From: an uncultured Bryobacterales bacterium
GTDB taxonomy: Bacteria > Acidobacteriota > Terriglobia > Bryobacterales > UBA6623
DNA length: 64,000 nt
NCBI GenBank assembly: GCA_951813065.1
Contig: CATOTH010000004.1
Span: 186,001 to 250,000, forward strand
Reading direction: 5' to 3'
The notes beneath the pieces were generated by a model that saw nothing but the letters and a program-made list of their open reading frames with translations, made no database searches and had not been told where the DNA came from. The first letter of the stretch is position 1. Each line of letters starts with the position of its first letter. Shown here one piece after another: positions 9,136 through 17,426 of this stretch. The translations under genes and the position numbers were made by a program.

Positions 9136-9165
9136 TCTTCGAGCGTGCTGCTCCGCCACCGCAAC

Positions 9166-9171
9166 TATAAT
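9166..9171 (+). promoter_or_regulatory. Candidate -10 (TATAAT) of the first sulfatase gene
   Basis: A perfect TATAAT hexamer 45 nt before the preferred ATG at 9217. No good -35 is seen at normal spacing. It implies the sulfatase can be transcribed separately from the dehydrogenase. Confidence 0.4.
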
Positions 9172-9216
9172 CGTGGGGCTAGTGCGCGGGCATTGGCGAG
9201 TAGGCGAACTCCCAGG

Positions 9217-10728
9217 ATGGCAAATCGGAAAGGGCACGGTCTTGCACATGGCGTGGCTGGCGTTACGGCATGTCTGTTCGCGCTGGGACTCATCGCCGCC
9301 GACGCGACCGCCCAGACCGGCAGTCGTCCGCCGAACGTCGTCTTCATCCTGGCCGATGACTTGGGCTGGCGCGATACCGGCGTGTACGGCAGCAAGTTCT
9401 ACGAAACGCCGAACATCGATGCGCTCGCCCAGCGGGGCATGAGGTTCACCAACGCCTACGCGGCAGCGCCCATCTGCTCACCTACCAGGGCCAGCATCCT
9501 AACGGGCCTGCACCCAGCCCGCCTCGGCATGACCACCGCGTCCGGGCATCTCGCGCGAGTGGTCCTGGACAAGGGTCTGCGGGAGCGCGGCGTGGAAAAC
9601 CAGCCGGCCCTTACCGCCGAGAGCGTAACTCGGCTCCGTCTCGAGCACTTCACGCTGGCCGAGGCATTCAACGCCGCGGGCTACCGGACCGCTCATTTCG
9701 GCAAGTGGCATCTCGGCCGCGAACCGTACGATCCGTACCAGCAGGGATTCGATATCGACCTGCCGCACACACCCGCTCCGGGACCTTCGGGCGGATATCT
9801 TGGACCGTGGACCTTCTGGGAGGGCATGGGCCGGGCCGGCGAGCACATCGAAGACCGCATGGCTACCGAGGCGTCGGACTTCATGCGTGAGAACGCGGAC
9901 CGGCCCTTCTTCCTGAACTACTGGTGCTTCTCCGTGCACGCGCCTATTCAAGGCAAGCCGCATCTGGTCGAGAAGTACCGAGCCAAGGCCGATTTGCGCA
10001 GCGAGCAGCGCAATCCGATCAGCGGCGCCATGGTCGAGAGTCTTGACGACGCCGTCGGCGCCCTCTTGGACATGATCGACGACCTCGGCATCGCCGAGAG
10101 CACGATCATCATCTTCTTCTCCGACAACGGAGGAATGGTGCATCGATTCACGGACGGCGTCGCGGTCACTAGCAACGCCCCGCTACGGAGCGGCAAGTCG
10201 TCAATCTACGAGGGCGGTGTTCGCGAACCGCTGATCGCGGTTTGGCCGGGTGTCGCGGCTGCGGGCTCGGTGAGCCACGAGATCGTCCAGAGTGTGGACT
10301 TCTATCCGACGCTTCTCGAAATGACTGGGTTGTCGCCGCGCCCTGGACAGGGTTTTGACGGCGTGAGCATCGTCCCGGCTCTCCGAGGGGAGCAACTGGC
10401 CCGAGAGGCGATCTTCACGCATTCTCCGCACTACACACCCGCTACGCTTCACCGCCCGAGCACGTCGGTGCGCAAGGGCGACTGGAAACTGATCCGCTAC
10501 TACTGCGATGGTCCGGGCCAGACCGATCGCCACGAGCTGTACAACTTGAAGGACGATATCGGCGAAACACGGGATCTGGCGAGGCGCGAGCCTGCCAAGG
10601 TCGTTGAATTGGGGACGCTGATCGAGCGTTTCGTTTCACAAACGCAGGCTGTGATTCCCGTGCCCAACCCGAGGTACAAAGCGGGTCTGGACCCGTTTCC
10701 GAACGGCGCCGCGATCCGATCCGAGTAG
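9217..10728 (+). CDS. Secreted formylglycine-dependent sulfatase
   Basis: 503 residues from the ATG at 9217, chosen because the next ~33 residues form a clean signal peptide (VTACLFALGLIAADATAQ). An in-frame start at 9145 would add a non-signal-like extension. The sulfatase signature CSPTR starts at C87, the Cys that is oxidised to formylglycine. Calcium ligands DD (47-48) follow the first strand, GKWHLG comes later, and FFSDNGG with an adjoining basic stretch completes the S1 fold. It should hydrolyse sulfate esters, probably on a glycan, in the periplasm or outside. No formylglycine-generating enzyme is encoded in the window, so activation depends on a gene elsewhere. Substrate unknown. Confidence 0.93.
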   Translation: MANRKGHGLAHGVAGVTACLFALGLIAADATAQTGSRPPNVVFILADDLGWRDTGVYGSKFYETPNIDALAQRGMRFTNAYAAAPICSPTRASILTGLHPARLGMTTASGHLARVVLDKGLRERGVENQPALTAESVTRLRLEHFTLAEAFNAAGYRTAHFGKWHLGREPYDPYQQGFDIDLPHTPAPGPSGGYLGPWTFWEGMGRAGEHIEDRMATEASDFMRENADRPFFLNYWCFSVHAPIQGKPHLVEKYRAKADLRSEQRNPISGAMVESLDDAVGALLDMIDDLGIAESTIIIFFSDNGGMVHRFTDGVAVTSNAPLRSGKSSIYEGGVREPLIAVWPGVAAAGSVSHEIVQSVDFYPTLLEMTGLSPRPGQGFDGVSIVPALRGEQLAREAIFTHSPHYTPATLHRPSTSVRKGDWKLIRYYCDGPGQTDRHELYNLKDDIGETRDLARREPAKVVELGTLIERFVSQTQAVIPVPNPRYKAGLDPFPNGAAIRSE

Positions 10729-10820
10729 CAATTGTTGCGGTCCAGCCCCTTCCGCGTCTCGGGATCGGCGATCAGCTAATCTATCCACACAGGGATGTTG
10801 TCCCAAACCGGAGGTATTTC

Positions 10821-11786
10821 ATGCCGGAGAGCAGAAGAGATTTCGTCAAGGCGACCGCCGGGCTAGGACTGGCCGCGAGCGCGGCCGCCGCCGAGCCCGT
10901 TCCGCGACGCAAGTTCGGCAACACAGGCCTTGAGGTGAGCATCGTCGGCCTGGGCGGGGGGCGTGTGGGCACGCACCGCGACGAGGCCGAAGCGCTTCGT
11001 ACCATCCGCCATTGCTACGATTCGGGCATCAACTATTTCGACACCGCGGCGGCAGGTGCGTACGGGCTGGGCCAGAGGCGCTATGGGATTGCCTTGGGAG
11101 GGGTTCCGCGGGACCAGCTGATCTACGGTACGAAGACTCGGCATCGCACCTACAGTCACTCCGAGCTTGACTTGAACCAAAGCCTTGCCGGGCTCAAGAC
11201 CGACTACATCGACCTGTACCAGGTGCATAACGTCATGCACATGCACGACATCGATTTCGTATTCGGTCCGCGCGGCGTGATGGAAATGATCGAGAAGGCC
11301 CGCCGCGACGGGAAGGTCCGCTACGTCGGCTTCACTGGCCACATGGATCCTAGAATCCTGTTGAAGATGCTTAACGCCTATGACTGGGACACAGTGCTGA
11401 TGCCTCTCAGCGTCACCGATGGCGCAAACCAGGACCTCAGCTTCGAGCGCACCACGTTGCCACCGGCCGTGGAGAAGGGTCTCGGCATCATGGCGATGAA
11501 GACGACCGGCGTCGGCGTGCTCCATGAACAAGGCATTTCTTCACTGGAGGAGAATCTGGACTATGTATGGTCGCTTCCGATCTCGACAGCCATACTCGGT
11601 TGCACGAGCCCTGAGCAGGTGGACAGGGACATCCGCGCGGCGAGGGCTCACACCAAGCTGAGCGAGCCGCAGATGAGCGCTCTGCGTGCCAGGTGGGCCA
11701 AGTCGGACTTCGCGCAACTGGAGTCCTGGAAAGTCGACCAGAGCGCCACGATGGCGTCGTCCGGCCGGCGATACGTCGGGGACTGA
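10821..11786 (+). CDS. Aldo/keto reductase with Tat signal
   Basis: 321 residues. CCGGAGG lies just before the ATG. The N-terminus SRRDFVKATAGLGLAASAAAAE is a twin-arginine signal, so export after folding with NADP(H) bound is likely. The AKR barrel follows: FGNTGLEVS, D74 (NYFDTAAA), Y81, K105 (GTKT) and H136 (LYQVHNV) form the expected catalytic tetrad. The protein belongs to the bacterial AKR group found with oxidoreductases of sugar metabolism. It lies 92 bp after the sulfatase with a TAATCT hexamer at 10777-10782 that may be its own -10. Substrate unknown; probable role is redox change of an exported or periplasmic sugar. Confidence 0.88.
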   Translation: MPESRRDFVKATAGLGLAASAAAAEPVPRRKFGNTGLEVSIVGLGGGRVGTHRDEAEALRTIRHCYDSGINYFDTAAAGAYGLGQRRYGIALGGVPRDQLIYGTKTRHRTYSHSELDLNQSLAGLKTDYIDLYQVHNVMHMHDIDFVFGPRGVMEMIEKARRDGKVRYVGFTGHMDPRILLKMLNAYDWDTVLMPLSVTDGANQDLSFERTTLPPAVEKGLGIMAMKTTGVGVLHEQGISSLEENLDYVWSLPISTAILGCTSPEQVDRDIRAARAHTKLSEPQMSALRARWAKSDFAQLESWKVDQSATMASSGRRYVGD

Positions 11787-11858
11787 GGGCCGGGCCCGAT
11801 TTGAAACGGAGAAATCCTCGCGAGAAACTGGGACATTGGCCCGTATCAGAAGCGCAGG

Positions 11859-12335
11859 TCACTCGAACGCGATCTCGGCAATGTAGAGGTTGGGCAGGAC
11901 TTGGTTCCATCCCTCGGGAATATCGTCGAACGCCAGCCGGAAGTCACGTTCCTTGGTCGGGGCAAGGCCGTCGCTCGCGCGGACAATTGCTGAGAGCGTC
12001 CGGTGCATTTCGATGCCATAGACGTCGAAGAAGACACAATTCACGCGGATGCCGCGGACTTGCCGGTCCCCACGATTGCTGATCTTGCCGGTAATCTCGA
12101 CCAGCGTTTGTCCGAGCGCATTGTCTTTCGCCGACATCTCGACGCCCACGAGATCGAGATGGGGCAGGTAGTCACGAGCGGCCGCGGTGAGCACAACCTG
12201 TTCCGATGGTCGCTCTGCCCCGGCCTTCCATTGCAGGTAGGCGAAGGCTGCGATCGCGACGGCGAGCACCGCCGCGATCAGCAGCGGCGCGGTCCGGGAT
12301 TTCCCTTGACCCGTCTGCTGTCCCGTTCCGAGCAT
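11859..12335 (-). CDS. Hypothetical membrane-anchored protein, FxLYD-like
   Basis: 158 residues from the ATG at 12335 (a TTG at 12356 is possible). One transmembrane helix at about residues 14-34 (APLLIAAVLAVAIAAFAYLQ). The outside domain of ~110 residues is beta-rich: VEITGKISNRGDRQVRGIRV then VFFDVYGIEMHR. This pattern of a conserved Asn-Arg-Gly turn and later Phe-Asp resembles the FxLYD or DUF2393-like Ig-type domains found in membrane-anchored bacterial proteins. No enzyme motif. It converges on the aldo/keto reductase gene and is read away from the esterase gene region. Function unknown. Confidence 0.65.
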   Translation of the reverse strand: MLGTGQQTGQGKSRTAPLLIAAVLAVAIAAFAYLQWKAGAERPSEQVVLTAAARDYLPHLDLVGVEMSAKDNALGQTLVEITGKISNRGDRQVRGIRVNCVFFDVYGIEMHRTLSAIVRASDGLAPTKERDFRLAFDDIPEGWNQVLPNLYIAEIAFE

Positions 12336-12429
12336 TGACCTAGCGGGCCGGCTCAATCCGGCCGGATGAGTTGCCGGAGCAAGCCGAACTTACTGTCATC
12401 ATGCCAAACGCTTTCGTTTTGTTGTCCGA

Positions 12430-14406
12430 TCAGCGTCGAAGCCAGCTGACAAGCGTGTCGGTGGAGATGGGACCGTCTTCAATAGCCAGGCTGTTGGCTC
12501 GACCCGCGGCCTTGAACGCGGCTCGGAACGACAGGGCCGGGAAGCCGGCATGGCCGTTGTGGAGCAACACGCGGGCGTCCGTTACCAACGCTGCTACCGC
12601 TCGGAAATCACCGGCCCGCCGCAGGCCGGGAATGAACAATCCTTCGACGTAGCGTGAATCGTCCGTGGTGTCGAACTGGTCCAAGTCTGCCACGATGGAT
12701 TGGATCCCGGGATCGAGCGCGGCGGCGAGCAGCACCCACAGTCCGCCCCTTCCTTGGCCGACTAGATTGATCGAGTCGACTCCGCTTGTCTGCCTGAGGA
12801 ATGCGGCAGCAGTCAGGATGTCCTGCACTCGGTTGGCGTCGTCGCTGCGATTGAACACGTGATAGTACTGCTTGGCTCTTCGCCCCGCTCCGTGAATGTC
12901 TCGGTCGGCCACTGCTGATCCAGTCTGAAATGCATCGATCAGCAGGGTGGGCGAGTTGTGACTCGCCAACTCGCGCACGATCCCCGAACCCGCAGCCAAC
13001 TCCATGCCGGAGGAATCGACAACCAACGTCGGGCGGCCCTTCTTCGAATCGGCATTCAGGTACATTGCCGGAATGCGATCGCCAACACCCTTGCGCCCCA
13101 GCAGCAATTTGGCGGATCCCAGCATTCGGAAGTTCACGTCGCTCCCGGAAGGGACTTCGGCGAGCAGGGAAAGGCCCAGCCGCTCGCCGAATGCCGACTT
13201 GGCGCGGGCCAGCGAGTTCGCGTCGTGCACTGCAAGGGCTAAGGTGTCCGCTTCGAAGGCCGCGATCCGCTGGCGGACCAACTCCTCGAACCCGACGGCT
13301 CCATCCGGCAAGGACCGTCCCCACAGATAGAGCAGCCTGCTCAACTGGTCCAGCCGCACCGCGGACTCTGAGAATTTCCCCTCCTCGGCGCCCGCCAGGA
13401 TGTGCTTGCCGAAGAATCCGTACACAGCCTCGCGGCTGTCTCGATGGTAGTTGTGCGGTGAGTCAAACTGACGGAACTCGACATTCGACTCCGCGTCGAG
13501 CAGGCGGTAGACCCCTTGCACCGCCGGAAACTCTTCGGTAGGCACATTGACCGTCCAGTCACCGGTCGCCGCCACCAGCAGTTGCGGCTTCGGCGCGAAC
13601 GCAGCTGAGAACTCGACGTTGTTAGCGTCGATCCGTAGGAGAGGAGCGTTTTCGCAAGGCGAACCGCCCTGCATCTGGAAGGACACCATGTTGACTGGTG
13701 CCGAGTACCCGATGCGGTCATCGACCGCTGCCAGGAGGAACGCCTGGGTTGCGCCTCCCGAGGCGCCTGTCACACCGATCCGGCTCCGATCAACGTCAGG
13801 CTGGGCCGCCAAGTAATCGACTACGCGGATGCTGTTCCAGAGTTGCAGGCCGAGCGGTCCGAACAGCCACAGCTCCTCGCTGGGCCCGCCGAATGCATGA
13901 GGGGTCTGCATGGTGTCATTCCAGCCGACCATGTCGTACGCGAACACGACGTAGCCCTGGCGGGCGAAGTTGATCGCCCGACTGGGCACGGAATTGTTCT
14001 CGGAATTCTCGAACCGTCCGAACCGCCAGTGGCCGTGCGGCGAAACCACGGCTGGATGCGGTCCCTGCCTGCCAACCGGGCGATACAGGTTGCCACCAAG
14101 GAAATAGCCCGGGTAGGTCTCCAACAGCACGCTTGTGACCGAATAGTCAGCGTGCTCAATCACATCCCCGACCAAGGGGTTCAGCGGATCCTTCGCAGGG
14201 AGGGGCAGCAGTCCTGACGCGAACAGGATCTGTTTTCGCAAGAATGCGGATCTGTCTTCCCATTCGGATCTGGAATATGTCGAAAGCGAGTACTTCCGGT
14301 CCGTGTGTCGAATCTCCGTGTTCCGGCTGTCGAAATCCGGCACTTGGCCAGCGGCGAAAACACTGGCGACCAGGAGGAGCACCCAACCTGCTGCAATCGG
14401 TCGCAT
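12430..14406 (-). CDS. Secreted two-domain alpha/beta hydrolase, acetyl-xylan-esterase-like
   Basis: 658 residues from the ATG giving MRPIAAGWVLLLVASVFAAG, a signal peptide. A longer start at 14475 lacks a signal-like beginning. The N-terminal hydrolase domain has the nucleophile elbow GASGGA (Ser ~217) with HGHWRFGR before it and a candidate His in FDSPHNYH, as in the AXE1/abhydrolase_7 esterases of polysaccharide degraders. The C-terminal half looks like a second alpha/beta fold, but its elbow reads GQGRGG with no Ser, so it is probably non-catalytic. A TAGCCT hexamer 8 nt before the start could be a -10. Likely removes acyl groups from polysaccharides in the periplasm; substrate is inferred from family and neighbours. 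Confidence 0.8.
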   Translation of the reverse strand: MRPIAAGWVLLLVASVFAAGQVPDFDSRNTEIRHTDRKYSLSTYSRSEWEDRSAFLRKQILFASGLLPLPAKDPLNPLVGDVIEHADYSVTSVLLETYPGYFLGGNLYRPVGRQGPHPAVVSPHGHWRFGRFENSENNSVPSRAINFARQGYVVFAYDMVGWNDTMQTPHAFGGPSEELWLFGPLGLQLWNSIRVVDYLAAQPDVDRSRIGVTGASGGATQAFLLAAVDDRIGYSAPVNMVSFQMQGGSPCENAPLLRIDANNVEFSAAFAPKPQLLVAATGDWTVNVPTEEFPAVQGVYRLLDAESNVEFRQFDSPHNYHRDSREAVYGFFGKHILAGAEEGKFSESAVRLDQLSRLLYLWGRSLPDGAVGFEELVRQRIAAFEADTLALAVHDANSLARAKSAFGERLGLSLLAEVPSGSDVNFRMLGSAKLLLGRKGVGDRIPAMYLNADSKKGRPTLVVDSSGMELAAGSGIVRELASHNSPTLLIDAFQTGSAVADRDIHGAGRRAKQYYHVFNRSDDANRVQDILTAAAFLRQTSGVDSINLVGQGRGGLWVLLAAALDPGIQSIVADLDQFDTTDDSRYVEGLFIPGLRRAGDFRAVAALVTDARVLLHNGHAGFPALSFRAAFKAAGRANSLAIEDGPISTDTLVSWLRR

Positions 14407-14612
14407 CCCTGCAAAGGCTAGCAGAGTCAGTCCGTCCGGGCCATCGATCGCGCTTTCTTGTGGTGGTCGAGGCAAGGCCTAGAATCCACGAGCCTCGGTT
14501 CGCCTCCTGGAGGTCTGGCAGAGTCGGTTGCCGCAGGCCGTTGCGCGGGCACATCACCGTATTCCACCGGCTTGAGGCTCCAGGGTCGTATGATGGGGCC
14601 ACTCGAGACGCG

Positions 14613-15425
14613 ATGCGATCGAAGCTAACGCCAGACCAGGTGCATCAATACGAGAGGGCCGGATTCGTGCACCCGGTGGATGTACTTGACCCTTCCGAGG
14701 CAGATGCATTCCGCTCGCGATACGAGGCCGTAGCTGCGCTGCTCGGAGGTTCGCCAAAGGCGGTTCAGATGATTCAAGTCCATCGGTTCTACCACTGGGC
14801 ATGGGAACTGTGCACGCATTCCGCAGTGCTGGACGCCGTCGAATCACTGCTCGGGCGCGACATCCTGCTTTGGTCCGCTTCCGTGTTTGCCAAGATTCCC
14901 CGGGACCCGGGCTACGTCACGATGCATCAGGACGGCACCTACTGGGGACTTGCCGGAGGGGAAGTCACCACGGCATGGATCGCGCTGACTGCCAGTACCA
15001 GGGAAAACGGTTGCATGCGGCTGCTTCCGGGATCGCACCGCTCCGCCATCCTGCGCCATGCGGACACGTTCGACGCCGACAATCTCTTGACCCGCGGACA
15101 ACAGGTCCAGGCGGAGTACGACGAATCCGAAGTCGTCGATCTCCAACTGCTTCCGGGACAGATGTCGCTGCACCATGTGCGAGCGATACACGGATCGCAT
15201 GCCAACACATCTGACCGTTCCAGAATCGGCTTGGCGATCCGCTACATGACACCGGATACCAAGCCCGAGAGGCCGGACCAGGGCGCAGCCCTGGTGCGCG
15301 GCAACGACTGTTTCGGAAACTGGCATCTCCATGGTGGCCCGGCTGATTTCGGATCCTTGGAACGCGCTGTGCGGAAGCACCAAGCGGAGGCGGCGCGATT
15401 CGTCGCGACACTGACCCGCGACTAG
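14613..15425 (+). CDS. Phytanoyl-CoA dioxygenase (PhyH) family enzyme, second copy
   Basis: 270 residues from the ATG at 14613 (MRSKLTPDQVHQYERAGFV, a normal PhyH start). The frame is open upstream to 14244, but that part overlaps the divergent esterase. Iron ligands: H105/D107 in TMHQDGTYWGL and distal H193 in AIHGSHANTS, with Arg in DRSRIGLAIRY for 2-oxoglutarate. Like the copy at 5574 it stands directly before a sodium:solute symporter gene and a sulfatase, so the gene pair recurs in the window. The two proteins differ in length and in the residues around the active site, so different substrates are likely. TATGAT at 14589-14594 may be a -10. Family call is firm. Confidence 0.88.
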   Translation: MRSKLTPDQVHQYERAGFVHPVDVLDPSEADAFRSRYEAVAALLGGSPKAVQMIQVHRFYHWAWELCTHSAVLDAVESLLGRDILLWSASVFAKIPRDPGYVTMHQDGTYWGLAGGEVTTAWIALTASTRENGCMRLLPGSHRSAILRHADTFDADNLLTRGQQVQAEYDESEVVDLQLLPGQMSLHHVRAIHGSHANTSDRSRIGLAIRYMTPDTKPERPDQGAALVRGNDCFGNWHLHGGPADFGSLERAVRKHQAEAARFVATLTRD

Positions 15426-15449
15426 CGGACTTTCTCGAACCCCGATCAG

Positions 15450-17102
15450 ATGAACTCGACTGCCTGGATCCTCGCCCTTGTCCTCAATGCGGCCGTCGTC
15501 GCTTCGGGCTGGCTGCGGGCGCGGCGCCCTCGTGACGCCACGGACTGGCAACTCGCGGCGCGCCAGCTTGCCTGGCCCGCAGTCGGTCTGTCGCTCTTCG
15601 CGACAGCGATCGACAGCGGGGACTTCGTTGCCGTGGTCGGCGGGGCATACCAGTTCGGGATCGCGTACCTGTCGACCTGGTGGCTGGGCATTCCGATCGG
15701 CTGGTTACTCGCGACCAGTGTCGTCCTGGTTCCTATTTACCGAGCTGGCTTCTTCACGAACGCCGAGTACCTGGAGGCAAGATTCGGGCCGGCGATGCGC
15801 GGGGTTGGTGCGTTGATCCAGATCCAGCAGCGCACGCACGTGATGGGCAACATGGCGTACTCCCTGTTCCTGCTGTTGGGGGCGGTGACGGGATGGGGGG
15901 CCGGCGCGTGGTGGTTGGTCGTTTGCCTCGCTGTCCTGGCGGCGATCTACACGGCAAGTGGAGGGCTCCGCGCGGTGGTCGCCACCGATTCCTTGCAGGC
16001 GGTCCTGATCGTTATCGCCTCCGGGCTTCTCTGGTGGGTGGTGTGGTCGGCGGTCGGCGGTTGGCGAGGCGTCCGAGGCAGCCTTGGGGAAGTCGATCCG
16101 GAATTGCCAGACCGTATCTTGACCTACGGCGGGCTGGCCGGGCCAGGCGCGCCGCTGGCGCTCGTGCTGTTCGGCTGGGTCACAGTCCATGCGGCCTATT
16201 GCATCGTGAATCATTCGCAAACGATGCGCCTACTAGGCTGCCGGAGGGAATGGGACATGCGGGCCGCCGCGACCCTGGCGTCTGTCGCTCTGATCGCTGT
16301 GATGTGGTGCAATGTCTCCTTGGGAATCATGGGGCGGGCACTCTACCCCGACCTCGGAAACGTCGACGACGCCTTCCCGAGCGTCTTCGTGAACCACTTG
16401 GACGGGGGACTGGCTGGACTGGTTCTGGCCGGGGTGTTGGCGGCCTGCATCTCCACGTATGACTCGATCGGTTCCTCCCTCGGCGCGGTCTTCACACGCG
16501 ATGTGTTCTGCCGCTTTCTCGCCCCGGGCGCCGGCGCTAGGACAAGTCTGCTGGCGAGCCGAGCCGCGGCGGTGGCCTGCATAGGAATATCGTTCCTATA
16601 TCTGCCATTTATTGGTGAGGGTATGGTTGCGTTCTACCTGCGGCTCTCAAGCGTCGCAGTCGTGCCACTTGCAACCGTGTTTGCCGTCGGCGCCTTGAGC
16701 CGTGTGCACCGTGATTCAGGACTAGTCGGCCTGCTTGCCGGCGTCGGGTGCGGTGTCGTGTCGATGTTGGGAGACCGTTTGAGCTGGCCGTTTCCGGTGT
16801 GGATGACCAGCGTTTGGTGGAGCTATCTATGGGCGGTAGCGGTAACCGCTGCCGCGATGGGCGCGTGGTCAATGTTGCGCGGCCTCGCCGATCCGGATTC
16901 GCTGAGGGGGTTGACGCTCGCTAGCTGCCGTCGTGGCGAATCGTACGACGGTGCCGGGACGGGCTGGCTCGAGCGTTCGCGCGCCGCCTTGGCACTGGAA
17001 ACCGCATCTCAGCGATCCGTTGTCAGCCGGTGGCACCCCGAGCGTGCCACTGCACTGTTGATCGTCACCGCTGCGACAGTGTTCTTCGTTGCGTTTCGCT
17101 GA
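15450..17102 (+). CDS. Sodium:solute symporter (SSS family), second copy
   Basis: 550 residues with about 13-14 hydrophobic helices. After the first helix comes RRPRDATDWQLAARQL, then GLSLFATAIDSGDFVAVVGG, which occupies the position of the Na+/substrate helix of SSS proteins but lacks the sugar-type motif seen in the symporter at 6517. FTNAEYLEARFG matches the conserved SSS loop. Starts 24 bp after the PhyH stop, so the two are co-transcribed. A ~50-residue hydrophilic stretch near the C-terminus precedes the last helix. Substrate unknown; Na+-coupled uptake at the inner membrane is the family function. Confidence 0.87.
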   Translation: MNSTAWILALVLNAAVVASGWLRARRPRDATDWQLAARQLAWPAVGLSLFATAIDSGDFVAVVGGAYQFGIAYLSTWWLGIPIGWLLATSVVLVPIYRAGFFTNAEYLEARFGPAMRGVGALIQIQQRTHVMGNMAYSLFLLLGAVTGWGAGAWWLVVCLAVLAAIYTASGGLRAVVATDSLQAVLIVIASGLLWWVVWSAVGGWRGVRGSLGEVDPELPDRILTYGGLAGPGAPLALVLFGWVTVHAAYCIVNHSQTMRLLGCRREWDMRAAATLASVALIAVMWCNVSLGIMGRALYPDLGNVDDAFPSVFVNHLDGGLAGLVLAGVLAACISTYDSIGSSLGAVFTRDVFCRFLAPGAGARTSLLASRAAAVACIGISFLYLPFIGEGMVAFYLRLSSVAVVPLATVFAVGALSRVHRDSGLVGLLAGVGCGVVSMLGDRLSWPFPVWMTSVWWSYLWAVAVTAAAMGAWSMLRGLADPDSLRGLTLASCRRGESYDGAGTGWLERSRAALALETASQRSVVSRWHPERATALLIVTAATVFFVAFR

Positions 17103-17426
17103 TGGCGTTGAGATCACCGCCATCAGCGGCCCTCTCGGGGCGGCGGAAAACCCTCGCGCGAGCCTCTCGGAGTTTCGCCCTTCCCGACGGAAAGTCGTTG
17201 CGCCACAGGCCAGGGTTCGACTACGCTGCAAGCGTGTGGAACGCCAAGACAGAGATCGCGGCCTGGAACGCAAGATGAAAAAGACACCTTGCATGTTTCT
17301 CCGGGTCATGTCGGCCATAGGCATCCTCCTCCCAACATGTCTTGCGGGTTCGGTCGAGTACGATTCACTGATCTCTCGGTTGGCATTCGCCGCGCAGGAA
17401 CTCAAGAGTGTTTAGAGGAGCAGCTG
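17103..17426. other. 324-bp gap with a possible short ORF and the sulfatase ribosome binding site
   Basis: Lies between the symporter and the low-GC sulfatase. The only candidate gene is a 46-codon ORF (17275-17415). GAGGAG at 17415-17420 serves the sulfatase ATG at 17427. No promoter with both hexamers is evident. Confidence 0.5.
17275..17415 (+). CDS. Possible short exported peptide or remnant
   Basis: A 46-residue ORF ([18 protein letters not shown] start) that looks like a complete signal peptide (two Lys, a hydrophobic core, LPTCLAGS) followed by ~20 ordinary residues. No strong ribosome binding site. It ends 11 bp before the sulfatase start. It could be a tiny leader gene, the leftover N-terminus of a lost exported protein, or chance. 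Kept because signal-like sequences this good are uncommon by chance in GC-rich DNA. Confidence 0.25.
   Translation: MKKTPCMFLRVMSAIGILLPTCLAGSVEYDSLISRLAFAAQELKSV

Noticed and set aside
12608..13324. 238-codon minus-strand ORF
   Set aside because: Shifted-frame shadow inside the two-domain esterase.
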